Below the pieces are notes generated by a model that was given only the letters and a program-made list of their open reading frames with translations, was not told the DNA's origin and searched no databases. A stretch of DNA of 64,000 bases from Bradyrhizobium sp. ARR65 (lineage in GTDB: Bacteria; Pseudomonadota; Alphaproteobacteria; Rhizobiales; Xanthobacteraceae): NCBI RefSeq assembly GCF_000472385.1, contig NZ_AWZU01000015.1, positions 1 to 64,000 on the forward strand. The letters are read 5' to 3'. The translations under genes were made by a program, and so were the position numbers. Positions 52,016 through 60,681 of this stretch are shown piece by piece. Within the stretch, counting starts at the first letter, position 1. Every line of letters starts with the position of its first letter.

Positions 52016-53056
52016 ATGAAGCGCACATTCCGAGGCGGCCTGACGATCGGGCTCGCGGTTGCCGTCCTGGTCGCGGCCGTTGCCGTCGCCTATGAAGTCT
52101 ACGATACCCGCACGCTGAAACGCACGCTCCGCCGCGGCGAGGTTTATTGCGGCGTCAACAAGGGCCTGCCGGGGTTCTCGATCCCCGACGAGAAGGGCAA
52201 CTGGACCGGCTTTGACGTCGACTTCTGCCGCGCGGTCGCGGCGGCGATCTTCGACGATCCGAACAAGGCGAAGTTCATCCCGCTCGATGCCAATGAGCGC
52301 TTCAAGGAGCTGCAGAACCGCAAGGTGGATATCCTCTCGCGCAACTCCACCTGGAACATGTCGCGCGAGGAGAATTATGATCTCTATTTCCCGGCAGTCG
52401 CCTATTATGACGGCCAGGGCTTCATGCTGCCGCGCTCGCGCAACATCGAAACCGCGCTCGATCTCAACGGCAGCAAGGTCTGCGTACAGTCGGGCACGAC
52501 GACCGCGCTCAACCTCGCCGATTATTTCCACGTCAATAATATGAAATATCAGGAGATGAAGTTCGACAAGCTGGACGATGTCGTCAAGGCCTATGACAGC
52601 GGCCAGTGCGACACGTTCACCGCCGACGTCTCCCAGCTCTACGCCTTGCGGCTCAATCTCTCCAAGCCGAACGATCACATGATCCTGCCTGATGTCATTT
52701 CCAAGGAGCCGCTCGCGCCCGTGGTGCGCCAGCGCGACGACGACTGGATGATGATCGTGAAGTGGACGCTCTATGCCATGATCAATGCCGAGGAGCTCGG
52801 CGTCACCTCGAAGAACGTCGACGAAGCCCTGAAGTCGAAGAAGCCTGACGTGATGCGGCTGGTCGGCAATGAAGGCAGCTTCGGCGAAGACCTCGGTCTC
52901 ACCAAGGACTGGGCGGTGCGCATCATCCGCCACGTCGGCAATTACGGCGAGGTCTACGACCGCAACATCGGCGCGGACTCGAAGCTGCACATTCCGCGCG
53001 GCTTGAACCAGCTCTGGAATGCCGGTGGGATCCAGTACGCGCCGCCGATCAGATAG
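52016..53056 (+). CDS. Amino acid ABC transporter substrate-binding protein (AapJ-like)
   Basis: 346 residues. An N-terminal hydrophobic signal (about 8-26, GLTIGLAVAVLVAAVAVAY) that may act as uncleaved anchor, then the SBP_bac_3 fold with GEVYCGVNKGLPGFSIPDEKGNWTGFDVDFCRAVAAAIF, SRNSTWNMSREENYDLYFPAVAYYDGQGFM and GSKVCVQSGTTTALNLADYF, all close to the general L-amino-acid-binding protein AapJ/BztA. No permease or ATPase genes follow, so it is an orphan relative of the aap system. RBS GAGGGGCAA upstream of the ATG. Confidence 0.93.
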   Translation: MKRTFRGGLTIGLAVAVLVAAVAVAYEVYDTRTLKRTLRRGEVYCGVNKGLPGFSIPDEKGNWTGFDVDFCRAVAAAIFDDPNKAKFIPLDANERFKELQNRKVDILSRNSTWNMSREENYDLYFPAVAYYDGQGFMLPRSRNIETALDLNGSKVCVQSGTTTALNLADYFHVNNMKYQEMKFDKLDDVVKAYDSGQCDTFTADVSQLYALRLNLSKPNDHMILPDVISKEPLAPVVRQRDDDWMMIVKWTLYAMINAEELGVTSKNVDEALKSKKPDVMRLVGNEGSFGEDLGLTKDWAVRIIRHVGNYGEVYDRNIGADSKLHIPRGLNQLWNAGGIQYAPPIR

Positions 53057-53228
53057 AGAAAGGTGACATACTCGCGGCCGCCATATCCGAGAGTGTTCAG
53101 GGCATCCACGCCTTTCGCCGCGGTAACCGTTCGACCCGTCATCCCCGCGCAAAGGGCTTCGCCGTGACGGGGAGAGGTTTGAGCGCGCGAGAGCAAGATT
53201 CACCGATTCGACTTTCAATCAGCAATGA

Positions 53229-53830
53229 GCATGCGTCCGCGTTCCCGCGACGCACTGCGCCCGAGTTGTGCTGCGAACCTCGACCCTCTCGATAACAGAG
53301 GGCGCAGGGAAGACCGGGTGCCCGCCGCACCCATGGCCCCGTGTGCGGCAAATGCGCAAAAAAAAGCACACGGGTCATAACCACAGGTACAGCCGCAGTC
53401 ACGCCGGCCTTCCCTGCGCGAGTGGTTTACGGCTTACTTCGCGCTCTTCCCGGTGAACCAGACTTTGTTGCCACCGTCAGCCGCGCGATGCGAGAAGCAT
53501 CGTCGCGACCTTAGCGCCAGCCATGGGGCGCCAGAACCACACGACTTCGCCGTCCGCGCTTGTGCCGCTCGTCAGGCAGCACCTTCGCGTCCACCGCATC
53601 CCGCACTCAACGTCCGTGACGACGCGTACGCCCCTCATCGAGGCGGGACGCGGGAAGGTATGAGAGTGATTTGCCCGACAGCGCAACCCGACGGCATGCG
53701 ACACATTAACGCGACGGGCAAATCAGGTTCGTGCGCCTCTCTGGCCCCTATCTCGATCGTCATCGTCCGGCGCGACCGGACGATCCAGTACGCCGCGGTG
53801 CTTGACGTGACATTGAGCTCGTTGACCGCT
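53229..53830. repeat. Long dispersed repeat of Bradyrhizobium type
   Basis: Frames in more than one phase read like peptides I remember from many spurious Bradyrhizobium annotations: ITEGAGKTGCPPHPWPR, HNHRYSRSHAGLPCA, and GAPEPHDFAVRACAAR ... SRPPHPALNVRDDAYAP. The right part has inverted arms GATTTGCCCG (53668-53677) and CGGGCAAATC (53715-53724). I regard it as a non-coding repeat rather than two small genes. Confidence 0.6.
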
Positions 53831-53974
53831 TTTCGCGGATTGAGCTTTCCTTAAATTGCGGTCGATGCTCCTGACTTCGGCTCTGGGCGCCCTCGAAGAA
53901 ATGGCCGAGCAATGCGCGCCCGGCGGGTGGCCATCCCAGCTTGATTGCGAATGGACCTACTTCAGATTTCAGCG

Positions 53975-53996
53975 GGAACAGGAAACTTCCTGTTCC
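53975..53996 (-). terminator. Possible hairpin after the unknown HEPN-like gene
   Basis: GGAACAGGAA and TTCCTGTTCC form a 10-bp inverted repeat two bases apart (practical stem 8 bp, loop 6), 43 bp after the stop at 54039 on the minus strand. No U tract. Confidence 0.4.
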
Positions 53997-54038
53997 TATT
54001 GGTTTGCACGTATCGAATAGATAGCAATTCCGCTCGCT

Positions 54039-55934
54039 CTAAGTATCGTCGAACTTTGACTGGTGATAAGTAATTCGCCACGGCGGTTCGCCGCCTTGCG
54101 CGAGCGTGATGCGAAACCGTTCGGGTACCTCCTTGATCCTTTCAGCGAGAGCAATCTCTGTGATTGTCGTCCCACAGGGAAGGTTGTGCTGAAGGGCGTA
54201 GGCAATCACCTCCTCAAAGAAGCATATTGTCCGGTCGAAAAGGAATGTAACTAGCACGGTGAGGTCCTCGCCGGATATCTTCGGCTCTATTGCGCGAACG
54301 CGTCCACTTTCCACGGAGTAGTTCACCCGAGGGAATTCCCAAATGTCGTGCTCCAAATTGTTCCGTAATAGAATCAGTCGTTCAGTCCAGTTCCTGGTTT
54401 GCAAAAGGTAGTCGGCGAGAGCCCCATCTATCTTTCTTAGACGATCGATACCCGCGTCAAACGCAGATTTCCTTTTGAACAAATAGCCAATGTCAAAGCC
54501 CAAAAACGCAGCTAAGCCTTGAATGCCGGTCTTGGTCGCGCGAGCTGAGGCGTTTAAGAAGGCTTCAAATTCGTCGCTAAGTCGCTTATTGACGTTCTCA
54601 AGTATTCGAATGTCCACCCCCTCCAAGTGCGCGGCGTCGCCTGATGAAACCCGATCGCGATGGTCCTCCCAAATTTCCAGAAGCTTTTTGTTAGCTTCCC
54701 GAGCGGTCATTATCGACGAGAGCGCGCTCTGAAAGCGCCGATCAAATTCCCCGCGCTTTGACGCGTCAGCTAGCGCGCCCTCTCGCAATCGGAGCAACCC
54801 AAGAGTACATCGAGCAACGAACGGGACAGTTGTGCCCTCGTCCAAAAACTTTTGCATTATGATAGAGCCTGGGTCTTTCCGAACTCGAATGTTGGAGCGT
54901 TGCTGAACGTTGGCGAGCCACTGGCTAAACTGAAGATGGGATATGGGCAGAACAGGTGAAATTTGATGAGTTGGCCGCTTCATAACCCTCAGATATTCTC
55001 GTCGTGCATTCGGCAGAAAGACCAATAGACCCTCAAGGGGAAGCTTGCCGGCCGCGATGATGATACCGCCACTCTGCCACTTCATAAACTGAACGGCGGC
55101 GAGTATCGTGCCCTTTGTGTCTTCGAGCAAAACCGGCTTGTTAGGTATAAATTTTCCGCTGTATGCATCAGGCGGCACCGCAACGAGTTCACCACTCAGG
55201 TTCGGCTGGAAGCCCAATGTCGTCAGCGCCCCCAAAGGCTGGCCTTCTAGAATCAGATTCCAATTAAGTTGTTTGGCTGCGACATCAGGTGCAAAGATCT
55301 GAAGGTGCCCAAGCACAAATGCGACGAGTTTATTGAAGGAGCTGCATCCGGTGGGCCGCATCACGATCGTGACGTAAAAGGCCGGCGGCGCTGGTGGATC
55401 GAGGGCTCCATCCGCTGGTGGCATGAAGTCACCGGCGAGAACCTCGCCGGGAAATTGTATTGCGTAGTTTATAACTCCGATTGGGACAACAACGAGCATG
55501 TCGAGCCAATGCTTATGTGATGTCGCTATGTTGAGCTGATACAGTTCGTCCGCCAATGAATCGAGCGAGACGGCCGACTTGGCTGCAACGACGACGCCCA
55601 AAGTTATGTTGGTGCGCGCTTCGTCCACGGGCACCGGCGTTTTGCCGAGCTGCTTCGCTTGCGATACTCTTGCATAGGCATCGCGCAAGCGATCGACGTT
55701 GAGCTCGTTACAGATCTCGATTACCACGGCAGCATGATCAGCAGAGATTGCGATCTGTCCGTCTGCCCGTGGCGAAGGCTCATTGCTGGCACGATAGATG
55801 ACAATAGGGTAGATCGGCGTCGATTTCCCAAATGCATCGTGGATAGAGCCCGAACCAACTACAAAGTCGGAGCTGAGGAACGATCGTAGGGCGTCTCTCA
55901 CACTCACGACAAGGTTCTCAGGAGCAGCGCTCAT
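54039..55934 (-). CDS. Unrecognised protein with C-terminal HEPN-like RX4H motif
   Basis: 631 residues if it begins at the ATG at 55934 (MSAAPENLVVSV). The frame stays open up to 56309, but the extension has a different composition and an A/T-rich promoter-like stretch lies at about 56040-56070, so a non-ATG start between 55934 and 56040 is the main alternative. N-terminal part (about 13-140): FVVGSGSIHD, IVIYR and VVIEIC recall the DUF6602/nuclease-like pattern of a VG-G segment, a D-containing strand and E-x-K, but the Asp and Lys positions are altered. The middle is unrecognised. The C-terminal helical part (about 440-570) holds R524-N-N-L-E-H529, the HEPN RNase motif, in WTERLILLRNNLEHDIW. 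GC content is visibly lower than in neighbours, suggesting transfer. A defence role is possible but unproven. Confidence 0.75.
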   Translation of the reverse strand: MSAAPENLVVSVRDALRSFLSSDFVVGSGSIHDAFGKSTPIYPIVIYRASNEPSPRADGQIAISADHAAVVIEICNELNVDRLRDAYARVSQAKQLGKTPVPVDEARTNITLGVVVAAKSAVSLDSLADELYQLNIATSHKHWLDMLVVVPIGVINYAIQFPGEVLAGDFMPPADGALDPPAPPAFYVTIVMRPTGCSSFNKLVAFVLGHLQIFAPDVAAKQLNWNLILEGQPLGALTTLGFQPNLSGELVAVPPDAYSGKFIPNKPVLLEDTKGTILAAVQFMKWQSGGIIIAAGKLPLEGLLVFLPNARREYLRVMKRPTHQISPVLPISHLQFSQWLANVQQRSNIRVRKDPGSIIMQKFLDEGTTVPFVARCTLGLLRLREGALADASKRGEFDRRFQSALSSIMTAREANKKLLEIWEDHRDRVSSGDAAHLEGVDIRILENVNKRLSDEFEAFLNASARATKTGIQGLAAFLGFDIGYLFKRKSAFDAGIDRLRKIDGALADYLLQTRNWTERLILLRNNLEHDIWEFPRVNYSVESGRVRAIEPKISGEDLTVLVTFLFDRTICFFEEVIAYALQHNLPCGTTITEIALAERIKEVPERFRITLAQGGEPPWRITYHQSKFDDT

Positions 55935-56343
55935 AATGGCATCTGCGGCGCGCAAGACTTGTTCGGCAATGTCGCTCAAGGAGTGACCCAGAATCAGAGG
56001 GGGGAGAGGTAAAAAGTACCGATGAATGGCCTGTTTGAAAATTTGGGATTTTATTCTTTTTTCTATTTTTCCGTTTTGAGCTTGGCGATTGAGAGCGCAG
56101 GCGCTCAGGGCGCGTGTCCGGTTTCGCCGCCCACCTATCCGGGTCTCACCCCGTAGCTCGCGCGCGGACCCCCGGCAGGGATAACAAAAGATGGCGCGAG
56201 CGCGTTCTTGCTCGACCTTCTCATCACGTTTCTGGCTAAGGCGAGGGCAGCACGCGTGACGATTGGCTGCGCATGAGTTCCTATGGTACCCCTGATAGCA
56301 ATGATCCACCTAGCAAGCCGGTGCACGTTACAAGCAACGTCGG
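55935..56343. other. Upstream region of the unknown gene
   Basis: 409 bp between the unknown gene and the GNAT gene. 56040-56075 is strikingly A/T-rich (on the minus strand GGAAAAATAGAAAAAAGAAT), a likely promoter. 56080-56340 returns to high GC and has no recognised gene. Confidence 0.45.
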
Positions 56344-56808
56344 TCAAAGAAGTCCCCGATAGATGCCGGGCTCGGATCCCGCGATCGGAATAGCGCCGAC
56401 AGTTTTCGTGTAGAAATCGGCTGGACCGACTCCGCCGATGATGGCGTAGCCGAAACCCTGCTGCCTCATAGATTCGAGGCACGCCAGCAGCAGCGCGGCA
56501 CCGATTCCTTTGCCGCGGGCGTTCGCATCGACGCCGGTGGGACCGAAAAAATTCCGGCATGTCGCATCATGGCAGGCGAAACCCAGCAAACTCTTTGCCC
56601 GGATCGCGACGAAGCAGGACACGGGCTCGCGTGCAAAGGCAACCTCGGCCTCGCTGGCCCATGCCTGGCTGAAATTGCTTCGGACCCAGTCAAGGACCTT
56701 ATGTTTCTCGGGCGGCAAAGCGCGGCGGATCGATATTCCAACGGCGGCAAGGCGGCTCAAGCTCTGACCGGAGTCCGGCAGATCATACAATTTCACCAGC
56801 ATATCCAT
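56344..56808 (-). CDS. GNAT family N-acetyltransferase
   Basis: 154 residues. The acetyl-CoA motif is GVDANARGKGIGAALLLACLESMRQQGFGYAIIGGVGPADFYTK (R/Q-x-x-G-x-G as RGKGIG, with the FY..GF-type ending FYTKTVGA). The N-terminal half carries IRRALPPEKHKVLDWVRSNFSQAWASEAEVAF. Single gene on the minus strand; the substrate is unknown. Its GC content is like that of the core genome, not of the neighbouring unknown gene. Confidence 0.85.
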   Translation of the reverse strand: MDMLVKLYDLPDSGQSLSRLAAVGISIRRALPPEKHKVLDWVRSNFSQAWASEAEVAFAREPVSCFVAIRAKSLLGFACHDATCRNFFGPTGVDANARGKGIGAALLLACLESMRQQGFGYAIIGGVGPADFYTKTVGAIPIAGSEPGIYRGLL

Positions 56809-57047
56809 GGCAATGAACTCCGATCAGGGCTCGTGGGCCGCGCGATTTCGAGGCGGAAGATCACTCGCAGCATGCCCTCTTAGGTCCTCGTTAAGCATGC
56901 CACCAGGCACCCTTACCTGTTCATTCACGAAGGCCGCCTAGACTTCTCGACCAGTTGCACGGCGCGAATGATCGAGAATGGGGGCATCTTGCTGATAACC
57001 TTGTACCACGCCCGAGCCGATATGCGCTCGGCCAGACATTAACCCAG

Positions 57048-58631
57048 ATGCAGCAATCCAATGACACGGTTTCGTCCGCTTGGCAGGTCGTGACAGCCCG
57101 GACGGGGTACGGCTCGGAACGGGCGGTGGCGACCGTTGTTTTTGGGCTGCTGGCAGTTGCTTCGCTTCTCCCGACGCTGCTCACACCCATTCCGGCGATG
57201 GTCGATTATCTCAATCACCTGACCCGCATGTATATCCTGAGCCAAGCCGGCACAGCGAATGCGAATCCGTACTACGAGGCGGCCTGGGCGCTTTATCCCA
57301 ATCTGGCGATGGATCTGGTGATCCCGCGGCTGGCGCGCGTGATGAGTGTCCAAAGCGCCACGCGACTGTTTCTCCTCTTGAGCCAGCTCTCGATCATCAG
57401 CGGCGCACTTGCACTCGAATGGGCCGTGAAGAGGCGCGTCCACCTCGCGGGTTTCGCGGCGCTGATGTTCCTCTACTGCCTGCCGTTCAGTTGGGGCTTC
57501 GTCAATTTCGAATGCGGTCTCGGTATCGCGCTCTGGGGCATCGCCGCCTACCTGATGCTGGCGGAGCGGCAATGGCCGCTACGTTTCACGATCAATGCGG
57601 CTTTCGTGACGATCCTGTTTGCGGCGCATTTCTTTGCGCTCGGCGTCTATGGCGCAACGCTTGGGCTGTACGAGCTGTGGCGCAGCTTCGATCGGAAACT
57701 GCGTTACCGCGACGCCGCGCTGCGGCTGGTGATCCTCGCGACACCGGCGCTGGCGCTGTCGATCGTCATGCGATTGACCGCCGGCACGATCGGGAGCGAG
57801 GGCAACGCCTGGTTTTTTGCGCTCAAGCCGGTCTGGCTGTTTCGCATCATGAACGGCTACAACATGACCGTTTCGGCGGCGACCGCGCTGGCGCTGGCGA
57901 CCGCGCTCTACGTCGCGGCCAAGCGCGGCTTTCTCAGGCTTGAACCGGCCGGCATCTGGCTCGTGATCGGCTTCGCTCTGCTTTATCTCGCGATTCCGTC
58001 CAAGCTGCTCGGCACGTCATTTGCCGACCTTCGCCTTATCCCCGCGGCGGCCTTGATCCTCCCCTCGTTCTGCTCGCTGTCGCTGCCCGACCGGCGATCG
58101 ACGATGGCTGGGCTCATAATCGTCAGCGGCATCACGCTGGCCAATCTGACTGTGGTGCTGGCGGTCTGGCTGTCCTATCGCGCGGACTATGCGGCGATCA
58201 TCGAATCCTTTGGGAAGATCGAACATGGCGCGATGGTGCTGATCGGCAGCAGCGGTGAGGAGGCAGACCCCCCGTTCAACGACCTCACGCAATATCCGAT
58301 GTATTATGCGCCGACGCTGGCGGTCCACTACGCCAATGCCTTCGTGCCGAACGTCTTCACGGAGGCAGGCAAGCAACCGATCCAGCCGCACGCCGCCGTG
58401 CGCCGGCTCGACATCCCCTACGGCGGGCCGGTGCCGCTGCGCCTATTGAGCGCGATCGCCGCGGGCCAGATCGCGCCGTCCGACATCCCGCCTTTCATTC
58501 GCGCCTGGTATCGGGATTACGATTATCTTTACCTGCTCGGTCCGGCCGTGGCGAACCCGCTGCCAAGCCTGCTTGAGGAAGTGGACAGGTCCGCGCGCTT
58601 TGTTCTCTACAAGATTCGCCGCACGCCTTGA
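57048..58631 (+). CDS. Multi-spanning membrane protein, GT-C glycosyltransferase-like
   Basis: 527 residues with about ten membrane helices and a soluble C-terminal part (from about 425). The first luminal loop carries IPAMVDYLNHLTRMYILSQ, an acidic/His-containing pattern at the place of the GT-C catalytic loop. I do not recognise a named family. ATG at 57048 is chosen because the 31 codons before it are unlike a protein start and no ribosome binding site is present there. Lies near a GtrB-type transferase and another GT-C-like protein, suggesting lipid-linked sugar transfer. Confidence 0.75.
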   Translation: MQQSNDTVSSAWQVVTARTGYGSERAVATVVFGLLAVASLLPTLLTPIPAMVDYLNHLTRMYILSQAGTANANPYYEAAWALYPNLAMDLVIPRLARVMSVQSATRLFLLLSQLSIISGALALEWAVKRRVHLAGFAALMFLYCLPFSWGFVNFECGLGIALWGIAAYLMLAERQWPLRFTINAAFVTILFAAHFFALGVYGATLGLYELWRSFDRKLRYRDAALRLVILATPALALSIVMRLTAGTIGSEGNAWFFALKPVWLFRIMNGYNMTVSAATALALATALYVAAKRGFLRLEPAGIWLVIGFALLYLAIPSKLLGTSFADLRLIPAAALILPSFCSLSLPDRRSTMAGLIIVSGITLANLTVVLAVWLSYRADYAAIIESFGKIEHGAMVLIGSSGEEADPPFNDLTQYPMYYAPTLAVHYANAFVPNVFTEAGKQPIQPHAAVRRLDIPYGGPVPLRLLSAIAAGQIAPSDIPPFIRAWYRDYDYLYLLGPAVANPLPSLLEEVDRSARFVLYKIRRTP

Positions 58632-58926
58632 GCATCCGACGATCACGTGCAGATCCGGACGAGCGCCTTCATCATGCGCGTCATCGCGAGGAGCGAAGCG
58701 ACGACCTAACGTCGCTCGCTGCGCGAGCTATGGCGAGGCGTGAAGTCCCGCCGAAGCACCTTTGCGCGTAGGCGGAAGCAATCCAGCCTGCATCCGCTGA
58801 GGAAGTCTGGATTGCTTCGCTTCGCTCGCAATGACGAGACCGGGCCGCCTTTCACAGATTGCGGCAAGGCCGCCTTAACGATCGGTGGTCTAGACTTCGG
58901 CGATTTCAGCGGAGTGGACCTTTCGA
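58632..58926. other. Intergenic region filled by a repeat
   Basis: 295 bp. Most of it is the palindromic element at 58680-58836; the remaining 90 bp before the GtrB gene should hold its promoter. No gene seen. Confidence 0.5.
58680..58836. repeat. GTCATTGCGAG-type palindromic element
   Basis: Left end GTCATCGCGAGGAGCGAAGC and right end TTGCTTCGCTTCGCTCGCAA followed by TGACGA face each other, with inner GAAGCAATCCAG / CTGGATTGCTTC arms around CCTGCATCCGCTGAGGAAGT. Same family as 22482-22576 and 63379-63496. Confidence 0.85.
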
Positions 58927-59937
58927 ATGGCGGCCGATTCCAGGGCGATCAGCTACAGTATCGTGATTCCCGTGTACAACGAGGAAGCCGTGCTGCCGGT
59001 CCTGCTGCGCCGGCTCGACCTGCTGCTCGCCCGGCTGCAGGAGGGCGCAGAGGTGATCTTCGTCGACGACGGCAGCCGCGATTCCGGACCCATCGTGCTG
59101 CAGGCGCTTGCCAAACGGGACCCTCGCTTCCGCTATATCGGCCTGTCGCGCAATTTCGGCCACCAGATCGCCATCACGGCCGGCATGGACGCGGCGCAGG
59201 GCGAAGCGATCATCGTGATGGACGCCGACCTGCAGGACCCGCCGGAAGTGGTCGACGAGCTCATCGCCAAATGGAGGGAAGGCTATGATGTCGTCTATGC
59301 GCGCCGCCTGTCGCGCGCCGGCGAAAGCCGGTTCAAGCGCGCAACCGCGCATCTGTTCTACCGTGTGCTTGGCGGCATGTCCTCGATCCCCATTCCTGCC
59401 GACGTCGGCGACTTCCGCCTGATCGACCGCAAGGTGCTCGAGGCCCTGCGCCAGATGCCGGAGCGGGACCGCTTCGTCCGCGGCATGATCGCCTGGCTCG
59501 GCTTCCGGCAGACCGAGGTCGCGTTCCATCGTCTGGCGCGAAGCGCCGGCGAAACCAAATATCCGCTGCTCAAGATGGCGCGGCTCGCCATGAACGCGGC
59601 GCTCGGCTTTTCCGACACGCCGTTGCGTCTGGCGATCTGGTGCGGGCTCGCGGTGTCGGGCTTGGCGCTGCTCTACGGCGGCTGGGTCATGGTGTTGTGG
59701 ATGAGCAACGACCCCCATCTGGTCGCCGGCTGGTCCTCGACGATCGTGATCATGTCGCTCTTGTGCGGCATCAACATGCTGATGACTGGCATCGTCGGCC
59801 TTTATGTCGGCCGCATCCATGCCGAGGTGAAGCGGCGCCCGCTCTATGTGGTGCAGACGCGTCTCGGCTTCGAAAGCGGCCAGGCGATGCCGGACCAACT
59901 GCCAGCCAAAGCCGCGATCCACGCTGTGCACGAGTAG
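58927..59937 (+). CDS. GtrB-type family 2 glycosyltransferase (polyprenyl-phosphate sugar transferase)
   Basis: 336 residues. GT-A domain (about 8-230) with SIVIPVYNEEAVLPVLLRRL, VDDGSRDSG, MDADLQDPPE (DXD-type DAD) and RDRFVRGMIAWLGFRQTEVAFHRLARSAGETKYPLLKM, all typical of GtrB/DPM1-like enzymes; two C-terminal membrane helices (about 237-262 and 272-295). Transfers a sugar from a nucleotide to undecaprenyl phosphate, creating the donor used by GT-C enzymes such as those encoded on either side. The methyltransferase gene follows 12 bp later. Confidence 0.93.
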   Translation: MAADSRAISYSIVIPVYNEEAVLPVLLRRLDLLLARLQEGAEVIFVDDGSRDSGPIVLQALAKRDPRFRYIGLSRNFGHQIAITAGMDAAQGEAIIVMDADLQDPPEVVDELIAKWREGYDVVYARRLSRAGESRFKRATAHLFYRVLGGMSSIPIPADVGDFRLIDRKVLEALRQMPERDRFVRGMIAWLGFRQTEVAFHRLARSAGETKYPLLKMARLAMNAALGFSDTPLRLAIWCGLAVSGLALLYGGWVMVLWMSNDPHLVAGWSSTIVIMSLLCGINMLMTGIVGLYVGRIHAEVKRRPLYVVQTRLGFESGQAMPDQLPAKAAIHAVHE

Positions 59938-59949
59938 GCGCCCCCTGGC

Positions 59950-60633
59950 ATGGCCGAGCTCTTCGACAGCTATCGCAGCAACTACCGGGACGTCGTCCAG
60001 TCCTCGATCGATTTCTCCGGCCTGCCGCACAGTTTCTTCATGCGCGCCAAGGCCGACTTGCTGCGCGAGTTGATCGGAGAGCGCCTCGGGCAGGACAAGC
60101 CTGCCATGCTCGATGTCGGCTGCGGGGTCGGCAGCTTTCATCCCCTGCTGCGCGGCATCGTCGGCCGCCTGAGTGGCATTGACGTTTCCGCGGCCAGCAT
60201 CGCGCAGGCGCATGCCGACAACCGCGACGTCGACTATCGTGCCTTCGACGGCCGGCGCTTTCCCTTCGACGACGCCGGCTTCGACCTGGTGACCGCGATC
60301 TGTGTGCTGCATCATGTCCCGCCCGAAGAATGGGCGCAGTTCATGCAGGAGATGCGCCGCGTCACGCGACCCGGGGGCCTCGTCTGCATCATCGAACATA
60401 ACCCGCTCAATCCGCTGACCCGCCTCGCGGTCGCGCGTTGCGAGTTCGACCGCGATGCGGTCTTGCTTGGCGCCGGCAAGGCGCGGAAACTGATGATGGC
60501 CGGCGGCTTGCTCGAGATCGGGGCGCGTCATTTCCTGCTGTTGCCGTGGGAGACAAAGCCCGCGCGCCGTATCGAGCGCGGTTTAAGCAACCTGCCGCTG
60601 GGTGCGCAATACGCCGCCTTTGGCACCGCCTGA
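59950..60633 (+). CDS. Class I SAM-dependent methyltransferase
   Basis: 227 residues. SAM-binding motif I MLDVGCGVGSFHPLL (about 55-69), motif II around DYRAFDGRRFPFDDAGFDLVTAICVLHHVPPEEW, and MRRVTRPGGLVCIIEH, giving a complete Methyltransf_11 core. Cotranscribed with the GtrB-type gene; acceptor unknown, perhaps a sugar or lipid intermediate of the same pathway. ATG at 59950 (MAELFDSYRSNYRD). Confidence 0.9.
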   Translation: MAELFDSYRSNYRDVVQSSIDFSGLPHSFFMRAKADLLRELIGERLGQDKPAMLDVGCGVGSFHPLLRGIVGRLSGIDVSAASIAQAHADNRDVDYRAFDGRRFPFDDAGFDLVTAICVLHHVPPEEWAQFMQEMRRVTRPGGLVCIIEHNPLNPLTRLAVARCEFDRDAVLLGAGKARKLMMAGGLLEIGARHFLLLPWETKPARRIERGLSNLPLGAQYAAFGTA

Positions 60634-60681
60634 CCTATTGCTGCGGCGCGTGATAACTATTCTTCGAATAGTCACCACGTC

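Larger units (their letters stand above)
53057..54038. other. Accessory interval containing a long dispersed repeat
   Basis: 982 bp without a convincing gene. 53229-53830 is a repeat (separate entry). 53831-54038 contains the near-palindrome GGAACAGGAA / TTCCTGTTCC (53975-53996) just past the stop of the leftward unknown gene. Composition shifts to lower GC from about 53.95 kb. Confidence 0.55.

Noticed and set aside
53268..53854. Two consecutive open frames of 62 and 133 codons
   Set aside because: They read through a dispersed repeat that is open in several frames; protein-like strings are due to the repeat.
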